From: Rubrobacter aplysinae
GTDB lineage: Bacteria; Actinomycetota; Rubrobacteria; Rubrobacterales; Rubrobacteraceae
Length of the DNA stretch: 64,000 nucleotides
Assembly (NCBI RefSeq): GCF_001029505.1
Contig: NZ_LEKH01000001.1
Location: 186,001-250,000, forward strand
Reading direction: 5' to 3'
The position numbers and the translations under genes are program-made. Below the pieces are notes generated by a model. The model saw only the letters and a list, made by a program, of their open reading frames with translations. It made no database searches and had not been told where the DNA came from. Positions 8,164 through 16,700 of this stretch are shown here, piece by piece; position 1 is the first letter of the stretch; each line of letters begins with the position of its first letter.

Positions 8164-9027
8164 CTAGATCAGGGCCGGGTCCGGTATCCAGCCCTCGTCG
8201 GCGTCGCAGTCTTCCGGTACGCCGCGATCCGCCCTCCCGTAAGCCCAGGCGGCCTGGATGGCGCACAGCAGCGAGTCCAGCCCGTCCGCCGCGGACTCCC
8301 TGATAAACCTCTCCTCCAGCGTGGAGTCTAACCGGATACAGAAGCCGTAGGCGTCCGCTATCTTATCCGAGTCACCCGACTCATCAGATTTATCCGGGAG
8401 GAGGCCGGCTACCAGGTCGCGGCGGGCCTGCTCGCGTTCCGGGCTCTGGCGCGCGCGGTCGTCGCTCTTGTAGGGTCTGCGCCCGATCACGCGGCGCGCG
8501 ACGAGGGCCGGGTAGCTCTCGAACAGGAGGCGGCTCGAACCGTTATCCTGGCAGGGCACGACGCTGGCGCCGGAGCGCAGGAGAAGCGGGGCTCCCCGGT
8601 GGAACATCTTGCCCACGGGCACCCGGAATAGCATCATCGCGCTCGCAGAGCCGGAGAGCCGGTCCGTCCGCCGGTAACGGTGCTTGCTGCCGGCGGGCCG
8701 CGTCGCCATGTCCGCCCGCAGCTTCTCCTCGAACTCCCGGGCCTCCATCCGGGAGACCTCCGCCACGTAGCCTTCCCAGGCCTCCGGCCACCCCAGCGCC
8801 TCGACGAGCCCGCGGGGCTGGCCGAAAGGAAAGTCGAGGCCGCAGGCCCACGGCCCGGGCCGGCAAAGAAACTCCGCGAGCTCCTCAAGGCTGGTCATCT
8901 CCTCCGAGGACTCGGCCCGCAGCACGCCGTCCGCGAGAACACACCCCACGGCCACGAGCGGCTTGCGTCTGCCGGGCGCGCTGGTGAAGTCCACGCCGTA
9001 GACCTTCAATTCTTTCAATTCTTTCAA
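8164..9027 (-). CDS. DUF429 family protein (predicted RNase H-fold nuclease)
   Basis: 287 aa. It begins with the DUF429 pattern YGVDFTSAPG followed by a conserved GLDFPFG near residue 62, acidic residues that would sit in an RNase H-like active site. Biochemical function is unproven for the family. The start at 9027 is favoured because its ATG overlaps the TGA of the upstream methyltransferase (ATGA), implying translational coupling. The first codons come from a tandem attgaaag repeat, giving MKELKELK. Confidence 0.75.
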   Translation of the reverse strand: MKELKELKVYGVDFTSAPGRRKPLVAVGCVLADGVLRAESSEEMTSLEELAEFLCRPGPWACGLDFPFGQPRGLVEALGWPEAWEGYVAEVSRMEAREFEEKLRADMATRPAGSKHRYRRTDRLSGSASAMMLFRVPVGKMFHRGAPLLLRSGASVVPCQDNGSSRLLFESYPALVARRVIGRRPYKSDDRARQSPEREQARRDLVAGLLPDKSDESGDSDKIADAYGFCIRLDSTLEERFIRESAADGLDSLLCAIQAAWAYGRADRGVPEDCDADEGWIPDPALI

Positions 9028-9659
9028 TCGCCTGCCGGAGCGCCGCTCCGGGCGACGACGGCGTACAGCGGGTCGGAGAACGGAGGCCGGGGGCTACGGT
9101 CCAGGGGCCGCACCCCGGTCCAGCTACCCGCCTCTTCCAGATACTCCTCTACGAGCCGCATGCGGCCACTGTCGTCCCGGCGCAGCCACTCGGAGACGGC
9201 CTTTGTCGGGAAGCAGCGGTTGGAGAAGGTTATGACGAGCGGGCCGTCTGGCCTGACGACGCGGCCTAGGTCCCGCAGCGCCTCCACGGGCCGGGTCAGG
9301 TAGTCCACGGAGACGCAGATGGTTGCCGCGTCGAACTCGTTTTCGGCGTATGGAAGGGTGGGGTTCTCGTTCAGGTCGTGGATCACGTAGTCGTCGAGCC
9401 GGGGGTTCGCCTGCAGCTCCTCCTCGTTCATCCCGAGGCCGGAGACGCGGCGGTAGGTCACCTCCTCCGGCAGGTGGCTGATCCAGCTACTCATCAGGTC
9501 TAGCACGTCCCCCTCGGGCGGCAAGTACTCCCGGTACAGCCCCGTGACCTCGGCGATGGCGCGATCGTCTATGTGCTTCACCAGCCTCGGCACGCCGTAG
9601 AACTCGGCGTCCGGCCTCTCGTCTTGCCTCTCGTATATCCGCTCTGGCATATCGGACAA
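9024..9659 (-). CDS. SAM-dependent methyltransferase (class I)
   Basis: 211 aa. The core fold is recognisable from GDVLDLMSSWISHLP (motif I, near residue 50), FDAATICVSVDYLTRP (post-motif) and LGRVVRPDGPLVITFSNRC (motif III region). The substrate is unknown; the family includes small-molecule methyltransferases. Coupled by a 4-bp overlap to the downstream DUF429 gene. Confidence 0.8.
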   Translation of the reverse strand: MSDMPERIYERQDERPDAEFYGVPRLVKHIDDRAIAEVTGLYREYLPPEGDVLDLMSSWISHLPEEVTYRRVSGLGMNEEELQANPRLDDYVIHDLNENPTLPYAENEFDAATICVSVDYLTRPVEALRDLGRVVRPDGPLVITFSNRCFPTKAVSEWLRRDDSGRMRLVEEYLEEAGSWTGVRPLDRSPRPPFSDPLYAVVARSGAPAGD

Positions 9660-9815
9660 GGCTGTTGCTCCTACTCTATCGTTACCTATTGCTCCGGCGC
9701 TTTGGGCGTGGTCGAGCGCAGTCTGGTTGAGGGCGCAATGTTACCGTACCTCTCCCGCGGTTCCGTGTGGGCTGCCACCGTGGCGGCAGGGACGGCGGGT
9801 CGCGCGATGAGCCGC

Positions 9816-9821
9816 TAAAAT
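9816..9821 (+). promoter_or_regulatory. -10 box TAAAAT, 7 nt before the Nudix start
   Basis: TAAAAT ends 7 nt before ATG 9829, with no ribosome site between them. Leaderless arrangement. Confidence 0.45.
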
Positions 9822-9828
9822 CCGCCCG

Positions 9829-10293
9829 ATGGACTGGAGGGCGAGCGGCAGGCATTTCACGGTGGCGGTGTTCGTGGTCCGGGAGGGGAGGGTGTTGCTG
9901 CACCGGCACCCGAAGCTCGGGATGTGGCTGCCACCCGGAGGCCACGTAGAGCCCAGCGAGCTACCGGACGAGGCGGCCGTGCGCGAGGTCTCCGAGGAGA
10001 CCGGGGTGGACGTTACCCTGACGGGCGAGCGCCGGGATGACGTGGAAGAGCCGCTCCACCCCCGGCAGCTACACCGGCCCGCCGGGGTGCAACTGGAGCG
10101 TATCGGGCCCGATCACGAGCACATAGACCTCATCTACTTTGCCGTCCCGGCTGGCTCACACGCGATAAAGCCCGAGTCCGGGGCGGCCCTCACCGGCTGG
10201 TACGGACCCGCCGAGTGGGACGAGCTGCCGCTCAACGCCGAGGTGCGCGGCTGGTGCGAGAGGGCGGTGTCAGAGTCGCCGGGGGCCTGCTAG
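9829..10293 (+). CDS. Nudix hydrolase
   Basis: 154 aa. It carries a complete Nudix box, GGHVEPSELPD with REVSEETGV (residues about 42-66), the metal-binding helix that cleaves nucleoside diphosphates linked to another moiety. The later sequence HEHIDLIYFAVP is typical of Nudix proteins of actinobacteria. The substrate is not predictable. Its TAG shares the CTAG palindrome with the stop codon of the convergent permease, so the two genes overlap by 4 bp tail to tail. Confidence 0.88.
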   Translation: MDWRASGRHFTVAVFVVREGRVLLHRHPKLGMWLPPGGHVEPSELPDEAAVREVSEETGVDVTLTGERRDDVEEPLHPRQLHRPAGVQLERIGPDHEHIDLIYFAVPAGSHAIKPESGAALTGWYGPAEWDELPLNAEVRGWCERAVSESPGAC

Positions 10294-11327
10294 GCTCCGT
10301 CCTTCCCTTCGAGCGGCTCGAACCAGAGCCTCTGTATCAGCACCCCTGCAACCACGCAGGCCGGTACCGCGAGCAGGGCCCCGAGTACGCCGAAGGCCGC
10401 CCCGAACGCCGTCACCGACGCTATTACCACTACCGGATGCAGCGAGACCACCTCCCCCATCACCAGCGGCGTGAGCAGGTTGCTCTCGATTTGCTGGATC
10501 ACCACGTAGGCCAGGAGCACCCACACGAAGTCCAGAGGGTTACCGGCGAAGGCCAGGAGCAGGGGCGGCACCGCCCCTGCTATCGCCCCGAGTATGGGGA
10601 CGAACGAGACCAGCCCGGAGAAGACACCGAGAAAGAGCGCCCCCGGTATACCTATGAAGTAGAGGGCGAGGCCCGCCAGAACGCCGACCACGGCCATGGA
10701 GAACAGCCGGCCCTCGAGCCATCCCAGCAGGCTGCTCCGGGACTCGGAGAGCACCCGGCGGGTCTTGTCCCTGCGCCCCGGGGGGAACAGCCTTACGAAC
10801 CAGCCGACCGCCGACTCCGGGGCGGCGGCGAGGTAGATCGGGACGAATACGAGCACTATCAGGGCGGTCAGCAACGAGCTCAGGCCGCCGAACAGCCCGA
10901 GGAGCCCGCCGAGTACCCGGCGCGCAATGCTCGATACGGTGCCCGAGGAGATCGAGCCCAGCCCCCCGAGCTCGATACCGAGCCTCTGGGCGATCTCCCG
11001 CACCCGGTCCATCAGACGCGAGAAGGCCTCGGGCAGGTTCGAGACTAGCTGTGCTACCTGGTCTATGAGAGCCGGGAGCAGCAGGTAGCCACCGAGCCCG
11101 AGTGCGGCCAGCACGATACCCACCACGATCAGGACCGCGGCCGGCCTCGGAACCTTCCTGGCGTGCAGCGCCTCGACCGGGGCCGAGAGGACCACCGTAA
11201 ACAGGAGCCCGGTGGCGAGCAGGAGCACGATCAGGGTGACGGTCGCCAGAAAGTTGTACGCCAGCAACAACGCGGCCGCCAGGAGCACCGCCTTGAGCAG
11301 TCCCTTGTCGGTGAGTGCGGCCCTCAT
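10290..11327 (-). CDS. AI-2E family transporter (PerM/YdiK-like)
   Basis: 345-aa polytopic membrane protein. It has an N-terminal helix pair, a large amphipathic region with alternating charges near residues 70-150 (VAQLVSNLPEAFSRLMDRV) and five or more C-terminal helices. The family signature is in GLVSFVPILGAIAGAVPPLLLAF. Characterised members export autoinducer-2 or act as Na+/H+ antiporters, so the substrate is open. Starts with ATG. No promoter is obvious within 100 bp. Confidence 0.88.
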   Translation of the reverse strand: MRAALTDKGLLKAVLLAAALLLAYNFLATVTLIVLLLATGLLFTVVLSAPVEALHARKVPRPAAVLIVVGIVLAALGLGGYLLLPALIDQVAQLVSNLPEAFSRLMDRVREIAQRLGIELGGLGSISSGTVSSIARRVLGGLLGLFGGLSSLLTALIVLVFVPIYLAAAPESAVGWFVRLFPPGRRDKTRRVLSESRSSLLGWLEGRLFSMAVVGVLAGLALYFIGIPGALFLGVFSGLVSFVPILGAIAGAVPPLLLAFAGNPLDFVWVLLAYVVIQQIESNLLTPLVMGEVVSLHPVVVIASVTAFGAAFGVLGALLAVPACVVAGVLIQRLWFEPLEGKDGA

Positions 11328-11745
11328 CGCGCCGGGCTACCGGGGACGAGTCTCGCCACAGGCATCACCGGCGCGAAAGATGACAGCCTCACGCTGACCC
11401 GCTGGCTGCCGGCTCCCGGAATCCATGAACTCGACAGTAAGGGACCCCTCATAACCCTCATAATCGTCCATCCTGATAAACCCGGCTATACTCTCGACCC
11501 CGCATCTCCCTTGCACCCTCCGTAGAAACATCGAGTGTATCGGCGGATCTGGATGTACCCCCAAACGCAACCGGCCTAATCAGCCCGTCCCGTGATAGCC
11601 GGGATACCACGATGGAGCGCCAAACCTTGTTTAGGCTCGGATGAGGCAGGGTAATGCCCGGCTTCATTGTTAGAGACTACCGTGGGGTGGCTCTGGCCGC
11701 TGGTGGGGCGGCAGACCTTGTTAAGAGGAGTATGAGGAGGATGCG
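11328..11745. other. 418-bp intergenic region without a convincing gene
   Basis: Lies between the divergent AI-2E permease and ZIP permease genes. A leftward frame (11337-11570) encodes up to 77 residues but has no ribosome site and no recognised domain. The direct repeat ctcataa occurs at 11449 and 11458. I see no tRNA, riboswitch or terminator. Confidence 0.5.
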
Positions 11746-12441
11746 GTGATTCTGACCGCGCTCGTAGTCGGGGTGGTGGCCTCTAGTGCGCTCGTTATCG
11801 GGGGCACCATAGGGGCATTCATAAAACCCCTCGCAGAAGATCATAGCCGTGCTGCTGGGGTTTGCGGCGGGGGCCTTGATCACGGCGCTCGCCTTCGACC
11901 TCTTCGAGGAGGCGTCCCGTATCGGGGGCCGTGGCTCGCCGGGGGCGGCCTACTCGGTGGTGCGGTGCTCTTCGTTGGGGCTACCGCGCTCCTGGACCGC
12001 TACGCTAGCGGTACCTCGGGCTTCTATTTGCTCGCCAGCATAATCCTCGACGGCGTCCCGGAGAACCTCGCGCTCGGGGTCGCGCTCATAGGCAAGTCTT
12101 TCCTCGGGATTCTGTCTCTTATAGTGGCCATCTTCTTCTCCAACCTGCCCGAGGCGCTCGGCGGGGCCGTGGGCATGAGGAACTCCGGGCGTTCCCGGAA
12201 GTTCGCCATAGGAGCCTGGACGGCGACCGCGCTGCTACTCACCTTGATGGTGATCGTGGGCAACACGCTCTTCGCGGGCCTTGGCGAGACCTCCCTGGCC
12301 TTTGCCCGGGCGGTGGCCGCCGGGGCGGTCCTGGCCTCTCTGGTGGAGGCCGTGCTACCCCAGGCCTACAGCGAGGGCGGTAAGGTGGTCGCCCTGGCGA
12401 CGGCTGCCGGATTTCTGCTCACCTTCGTGATCACCCAGTAG
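11746..12441 (+). pseudogene. ZIP (ZupT-like) divalent metal permease with two compensating frameshifts
   Basis: The outer parts are clearly a ZIP transporter: GGTIGAFIKPLAE at the start, then WLAGGGLLGGAVLFVG, ILDGVPENLALGV with the metal-site H/N-type helix, and FFSNLPEALGGAVGM. The stretch between about 11837 and 11931 is in the wrong frame. In the next frame the same bases read IIAVLLGFAAGALITALAFDLF, the expected membrane helix with its metal-binding region. One extra base near 11833-11836 and one missing base near 11930 restore the family sequence. The single frame stays open by chance, so the gene looks intact by length (231 codons) while about 31 residues are scrambled. Start GTG with GAGGAGGATGCG upstream. 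It is either a decayed gene or an assembly error. Confidence 0.7.
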
Positions 12442-12559
12442 CCGCCCGGACCGTGACGGTCTAGTATCGTCCGGTGTCTCGTGGTAGGTAGGATGGAGAG
12501 GACGCCAGACGTGCCACGCGGCGCATCCCGGAGAACCCGACCGAGCGCAAGGAGCCTTA

Positions 12560-13504
12560 GTGGCGGGGAGCGGTAACGGAGAGCAGGGCACGAGGCGGGC
12601 CATCACCGCGGCCTTTATCGCCAACTTCTGTATAGCGGTCGCGAAGTTCGTCGCCGGGTTTATCTCTGGTAGCTCCGCCCTGCTCGCCGAAGGGGCGCAC
12701 TCGGTGGCCGACACGGTAAACCAGGTGTTCCTGTACGTCAGCCTGAGCCTGGGCCGCAAGCCTCCAGACGAGGAGCACCCCTACGGCCACGGCAAGGACC
12801 GCTTCTTCTGGTCGCTGCTGGTCTCGGTCGGCCTCTTTATCGCGGGGGCGGTCTTCTCCGTCTACGAAGGATTTACCGCTATAATCGGCGGAGAGGGCGG
12901 GGAGCACGGCTCGTTTCTGATCGGCTACATAGTCCTCGGCATAGCCTTCGTCTTCGAGCTGGGGGCTCTGGCGGTCGCCGTCCGGGAGTTCCGGCACGCA
13001 GCCGCTGGCGAGGGCCGCACATTCTGGCGCTACTTCAGGGTCACGCGCAACACGACGCTAAAGGTCCCGCTGTACGAGGACGCCGCCGCGCTAACGGGGC
13101 TCGTCATCGCGGCCGCCGGGCTCTTTCTGACCCAGACGACCGGGAACCAAATCTACGACGGGCTCGCCTCCATAGGGGTGGGGATTGTGCTCATCTTCGT
13201 CGCCTGGGAGCTCGGCACGGACTCGCGCGCGTTACTGCTCGGAGAGTCCATGCTCCCCGAGGACCGCGAGCGCCTGCACGAGATCGTGCGCTCCTTCCCC
13301 GAGGTCCGGGAGGTGCTCCGCCTGATAACGATGCACCTGGGCCCCAACTCCGTGCTCGTAAACGCCGAGGTCCACCTCGCCGACGAGCTAGAGACAGACC
13401 AGATCGAGGACCTGCTAGAGCGCATAACCCGCAAGATCCGCACCGAGATGCCCGAGGCGCAGCAGACGTTCATCGAGCTGCATTCCCCGGCCAGAAGAGT
13501 CTAA
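12560..13504 (+). CDS. Cation diffusion facilitator (CDF) family metal exporter
   Basis: 314 aa. Membrane domain of six helices, with LLAEGAHSVADTVNQ near residue 39 (the H-x-x-x-D zinc site of TM2) and a matching site in TM5. The soluble C-terminal domain (from about residue 225) has the ferredoxin-like CDF fold, with HLGPNSVLVNAEVHLAD and acidic residues. Exports Zn2+, Mn2+ or Fe2+ in exchange for protons. The start GTG is supported by AAGGAG upstream. It lies behind the ZIP importer gene, so the pair would handle opposite directions of metal flux. Confidence 0.9.
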   Translation: MAGSGNGEQGTRRAITAAFIANFCIAVAKFVAGFISGSSALLAEGAHSVADTVNQVFLYVSLSLGRKPPDEEHPYGHGKDRFFWSLLVSVGLFIAGAVFSVYEGFTAIIGGEGGEHGSFLIGYIVLGIAFVFELGALAVAVREFRHAAAGEGRTFWRYFRVTRNTTLKVPLYEDAAALTGLVIAAAGLFLTQTTGNQIYDGLASIGVGIVLIFVAWELGTDSRALLLGESMLPEDRERLHEIVRSFPEVREVLRLITMHLGPNSVLVNAEVHLADELETDQIEDLLERITRKIRTEMPEAQQTFIELHSPARRV

Positions 13505-13523
13505 CGAGGTTAGAGAAGCTGGA

Positions 13524-13679
13524 TCAGGGGTCCGAGCAGTCACGGCGGTAGCCGCAGTTGGGGCAGATGATCTTGCAGTGCAGCCCGTACATTCCGTGTC
13601 CGCACACCTCGCATTCGCCCTGGTAACCCTCCGGCTCCAGGGTCTCCCGCCCCGTGTCCGGGGTCTCCGGTCTATCCAT
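13524..13679 (-). CDS. 51-residue double-CxxC zinc-ribbon protein
   Basis: A short frame encodes a protein with two zinc knuckles: CEVCGHGMYGLHC and CPNCGYRRDC. The N-terminus is acidic and disordered (about 20 residues). Its ATG sits 1 bp after the stop of the upstream membrane coiled-coil gene, so the two are almost certainly cotranscribed. Small zinc ribbons of this kind are common but mostly uncharacterised; some bind nucleic acid or act as adaptors. Too short for most gene finders. Confidence 0.7.
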   Translation of the reverse strand: MDRPETPDTGRETLEPEGYQGECEVCGHGMYGLHCKIICPNCGYRRDCSDP

Positions 13680-13680
13680 G

Positions 13681-14064
13681 CTATCCACGCACAGACCTCG
13701 TATGGCGGCGCACCACCTTCGAGAGCCAGGAGGTGCCGGAGGTCTTGATCCCGGAGTAGCTGAGTATCCGCCGCATCTGCGTCAGCGTCACGTACAGGTT
13801 GCCGGACAGTATCCGCAGCTCCGCGAGGTTCTCCTGGGTCCGGCTCAACGTCACCGGTAGCTCCCGGGTGCTTTCCTCCAGTCGGGCGGTCCGGCTCGTT
13901 AGCTCTCCCGCGCGCCGGCCCAGACTATCCACCTCGGAGGCCAGATCCCGTCTAAGTCGCACCTGGGTGACGAATGCTCTGATCCCGGCCCGGAGCGCAA
14001 CAACGGCGGCCACCAGGGTAAGGACCGAACCAATGATCAAGATCGCTGCTAGTAAGGGGCTCAT
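13681..14064 (-). CDS. Membrane-anchored coiled-coil protein, unknown function
   Basis: 127 aa. It has one N-terminal membrane helix (residues about 3-25) followed by a helical region rich in Leu, Arg and Glu with heptad-like spacing (about 35-95), then a basic tail. The layout resembles DUF948-like or LapA-like cell-envelope proteins, but I do not assign a family. Followed after 1 bp by the zinc-ribbon gene. Confidence 0.65.
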   Translation of the reverse strand: MSPLLAAILIIGSVLTLVAAVVALRAGIRAFVTQVRLRRDLASEVDSLGRRAGELTSRTARLEESTRELPVTLSRTQENLAELRILSGNLYVTLTQMRRILSYSGIKTSGTSWLSKVVRRHTRSVRG

Positions 14065-14149
14065 ATAAAGTCAAATTAGCACGCCGGGAGGCCCCTACAC
14101 AATGTTCCCGCGGACCTCCGGTATTTCATTTCTTTCATCTCACACGCCC

Positions 14150-14177
14150 TTTACAAACCCTGCCAGGGTGCTAGAAT
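14150..14177 (+). promoter_or_regulatory. Promoter of the initiator tRNA: TTTACA-16-TAGAAT
   Basis: TTTACA at 14150-14155 and TAGAAT at 14172-14177 with a 16-bp spacer, ending 11 bp before the mature tRNA 5' end. Confidence 0.65.
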
Positions 14178-14188
14178 CGCTCTCGCGA

Positions 14189-14262
<74 letters not shown>

Positions 14263-14270
14263 CTACTTGG

Positions 14271-14295
14271 GCCCGGCCACAGCGCCGGGCTTTTT
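14271..14295 (+). terminator. Intrinsic terminator after tRNA-fMet
   Basis: GCCCGGC and GCCGGGC form a 7-bp stem with a 6-nt loop, followed by TTTTT. Confidence 0.85.
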
Positions 14296-14591
14296 CTTGC
14301 CTTTCTCGAAGAGAGCGCCCCGGTAGTCACGGTGTGGCGGAGGGGTCAGACCGGCACACGGGACCGAGTGAGCTATTCGGGCTCGAGGTGTAGATCGTCC
14401 TAGTAGGTGTGGAGGCTGTGGCGGACGCCTCGTGATGCCTTTGGGAGCCTCCGGATGTTAAAGCTCCCGACGCTCTTATATACCTGCCGAAGCACTGCAA
14501 CTCGACGGCTCGGGCTCCGGCCACAGCAGGCTCTAGTGCTTTTCGGTGCTTTTTGGTGCTTGCTGCGGGTCTGCTCGTATCGTCGTGGGAT
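14296..14591. other. Intergenic region upstream of tilS, no gene seen
   Basis: Contains short out-of-frame reading frames only, none with a ribosome site. The repeat ctttttcggtgcttttt-like stretch near 14538-14556 is the only notable composition. The -10 box of tilS closes the region. Confidence 0.5.
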
Positions 14592-14597
14592 TAGAAT
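14592..14597 (+). promoter_or_regulatory. -10 box TAGAAT, 6 nt before tilS
   Basis: TAGAAT ends 6 nt before GTG 14604; no ribosome site. Leaderless arrangement. Confidence 0.5.
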
Positions 14598-14603
14598 CCC
14601 TGT

Positions 14604-15944
14604 GTGGGTGCTGAAGATTCTCAGGCTTTTCAGACGGGAGTGGCTGGGACCGCGCGCCATTACGGGATGGATCTCTCGCGTCCACTGGCGTTGGTCTCGG
14701 GTGGCCCCGACTCCACGGCGCTGCTGCGGGCGCTACTCGGGGTTGGGGCACGGCCCGTGGTCCTGCACGTTGAGCATGGGCTGCGGGGCGGGGATTCTCG
14801 GGCGGATGCGGAGTTCGTGCGGGGCCTGTGCGAAAGCTTCGGGCTGGAGTTCGAGGTTCGAGAGCCCGCGCTGGGGGACGGGGCGGGGTTACAGGAGAGG
14901 GCCAGGGAGGCCAGATATCTCCTGGCCGGAGAGCTTGCCCGGGAAGCCGGGGCCTCTACCATCGCAACCGGCCACACCGCCGACGACGTGGCCGAGACTG
15001 TGTTGATGAACCTGGCCCGGGGTGCCGGCATCCGGGGCCTGTCGGGGATACCGCCGGTTCGAGCGGGGATCTCACGCCCGCTCATAGAGAGGAGCCGGGC
15101 CGAGGTCCTGGACTATCTCGAAGCCCTCGGACAGGATTACCGTACCGACCCCACGAACGCGCTCCCGAAGTACTCCCGCAATCGGCTGCGCCACGAGGTG
15201 TTGCCCGTGCTGGAAGAGCTGTACCCCGGCGCAGGAGCAAACGTGGCCCGCGCCGCGTGGCTCCTGCGGGAAGACGCGGAGACCTTGGAAGACCTCGCCG
15301 CCCGCGCGGTCCGGCACCGGGGAGACGAGCTGGTCATCCCCCCGGCCGGGGAGCTGCACGCCGCCCTGCGCCGTCACGCCGTCCGGTCCGCGTACTCCCG
15401 GCTGGCCCCCAGGGCGCACCCGCCGGACTCCGCCACCGTGGACTCCACGCTCGCCCTCGGAGATAGAGTCGGTGGGGCCCTGGATCTCCCTTCCGGCGTC
15501 GTCGCGGCCTCGCGGCCGGGAGGCGAGGTCGCGCTCTACGAGCGCCGCCCGGAGACAGAGCCGGAGGTCTTGTGCGTCGAGCCCGGCATCCTGCGGCTCG
15601 CCGGGTGGACCCTTGAGGTGAGTCGGGCCGCCACGTCCGCCGCACCGCCCGAGGACGCCGCCCGGCCGGAGGTCGCCTACCTGGACGCAGGGCTCGGTCC
15701 ATACCGGCTGCGGCTGGCACGCGAGGGGGACGTGGTGCGGCCCCTGGGCCTCGGAGGCGGCAAGAAGGTGTTACGGGCCATGATGGACCGCAAGGTGCCG
15801 AGGGATCTCAGGCGGCGCACCCCGGTGGTCGTGGACGCCCGGGACCGGGTAGCCTGGGTGGCCGGTGGAGAGCTTGGTGAGGAGTTCGCGCTGGGCGACG
15901 GCACCCGCCGGGCCGTCAGGCTGGAGGCCCACGGACCCCGGTAG
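14604..15944 (+). CDS. tilS: tRNA(Ile)-lysidine synthetase
   Basis: ATP-dependent enzyme that converts C34 of tRNA-Ile(CAT) to lysidine, switching it from Met to Ile identity and AUG to AUA reading. The PP-loop SGGPDSTALL lies near residue 33. HVEHGLRG, TGHTADDVAET and RSRAEVLDYLEALGQDYRTDPTN follow in the family order. The C-terminal tRNA-binding domain ends with FALGDGTRRAVRL. Length (446) is normal. AUA codons are frequent across this window, so the enzyme is needed. The GTG start lies immediately after a -10 box. First gene of the conserved tilS-hpt-ftsH string. Confidence 0.95.
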   Translation: MGAEDSQAFQTGVAGTARHYGMDLSRPLALVSGGPDSTALLRALLGVGARPVVLHVEHGLRGGDSRADAEFVRGLCESFGLEFEVREPALGDGAGLQERAREARYLLAGELAREAGASTIATGHTADDVAETVLMNLARGAGIRGLSGIPPVRAGISRPLIERSRAEVLDYLEALGQDYRTDPTNALPKYSRNRLRHEVLPVLEELYPGAGANVARAAWLLREDAETLEDLAARAVRHRGDELVIPPAGELHAALRRHAVRSAYSRLAPRAHPPDSATVDSTLALGDRVGGALDLPSGVVAASRPGGEVALYERRPETEPEVLCVEPGILRLAGWTLEVSRAATSAAPPEDAARPEVAYLDAGLGPYRLRLAREGDVVRPLGLGGGKKVLRAMMDRKVPRDLRRRTPVVVDARDRVAWVAGGELGEEFALGDGTRRAVRLEAHGPR

Positions 15945-15981
15945 GCTCTGGAAGCCCCGGAAAACCGGAGCGGGAATATAG

Positions 15982-15987
15982 TATAGT
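15982..15987 (+). promoter_or_regulatory. -10 box TATAGT before hpt
   Basis: TATAGT overlaps the first candidate GTG (15986) and ends 7 nt before the second GTG (15995). This spacing favours 15995 as a leaderless start. Confidence 0.45.
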
Positions 15988-15994
15988 GCGCCGC

Positions 15995-16543
15995 GTGAAA
16001 GACGTGCTTATCTCACAGGATCAGATCCGGGAGAAGGTCCAAGAGCTCGGCGAAAGCATCACCGCCGACTACCAGGGCAAGAGCCCTCTGCTCGTCGGTA
16101 TCCTGCGCGGCGCAGTGGTCGTCCTCAGCGACCTGATGCGCACGGTGGACCTGCCGTGTGACATAGACTTCATGGACATAAGCTCATACGGGACGGGGAC
16201 CACGAGCAGCGGCGTGGTGCGGATACTCAAGGACCTTGAAGAGGACATAACCGGACGTCACGTCCTCATAGTAGAGGACATCATAGACTCCGGGCTCACG
16301 CTCTCCTACCTAAGACGGGCGTTGCTCTCCCGTGACCCCGCGAGCCTCGAGATAGTCTCCATGCTCTCCAAGCCCTCCCGGCGCAAGGTCGAGCTACCCG
16401 TGAAGTATCTCGGTTTCGAGATCCCCGACGAGTTCGTGGTCGGCTACGGCCTGGACTACGCGGGAGCCTACAGGAACCTCCCCGATATCTGCATCGTGGA
16501 CCCGGACAACGACCCGGCCACCCCGGAGACCGCCCGGGGTTAA
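15995..16543 (+). CDS. hpt: Hypoxanthine-guanine phosphoribosyltransferase
   Basis: Purine salvage enzyme that makes IMP/GMP from hypoxanthine/guanine and PRPP. The PRPP-binding motif VLIVEDIIDSGLTL is at about residues 91-104, with GILRGAVV (loop I) before it and VGYGLDYAGAYRNLP at the C-terminus. 182 aa from GTG 15995. GTG 15986 would give 185 aa but overlaps the -10 box, so the later start is preferred (inference). Neighbour to tilS and ftsH as in many Gram-positive bacteria. Confidence 0.94.
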   Translation: MKDVLISQDQIREKVQELGESITADYQGKSPLLVGILRGAVVVLSDLMRTVDLPCDIDFMDISSYGTGTTSSGVVRILKDLEEDITGRHVLIVEDIIDSGLTLSYLRRALLSRDPASLEIVSMLSKPSRRKVELPVKYLGFEIPDEFVVGYGLDYAGAYRNLPDICIVDPDNDPATPETARG

Positions 16544-16644
16544 TACCGAGTAATACCGCCGGCACGGACGGCGGACAGGGCCATTCGCAGCGTCCCGGGC
16601 AGAGGAGGCGTGCCCTCTGACGGTTCCATCTAATCACCGGGGTG

Positions 16645-16650
16645 TATAAT
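16645..16650 (+). promoter_or_regulatory. -10 box TATAAT upstream of ftsH
   Basis: A perfect TATAAT 50 nt before the TTG start of ftsH, leaving a short leader with a GAGAGG ribosome site. Confidence 0.5.
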
Positions 16651-16700
16651 CGCGGTTGTTCCTAGTCGTATCTCACGAGACTCACGAGAGGTAAGAACAG

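Noticed and set aside
11337-11570. Leftward 77-codon frame in the gap before the ZIP gene
   Set aside because: No ribosome site, no family, and mixed composition; possibly a remnant but not supportable.
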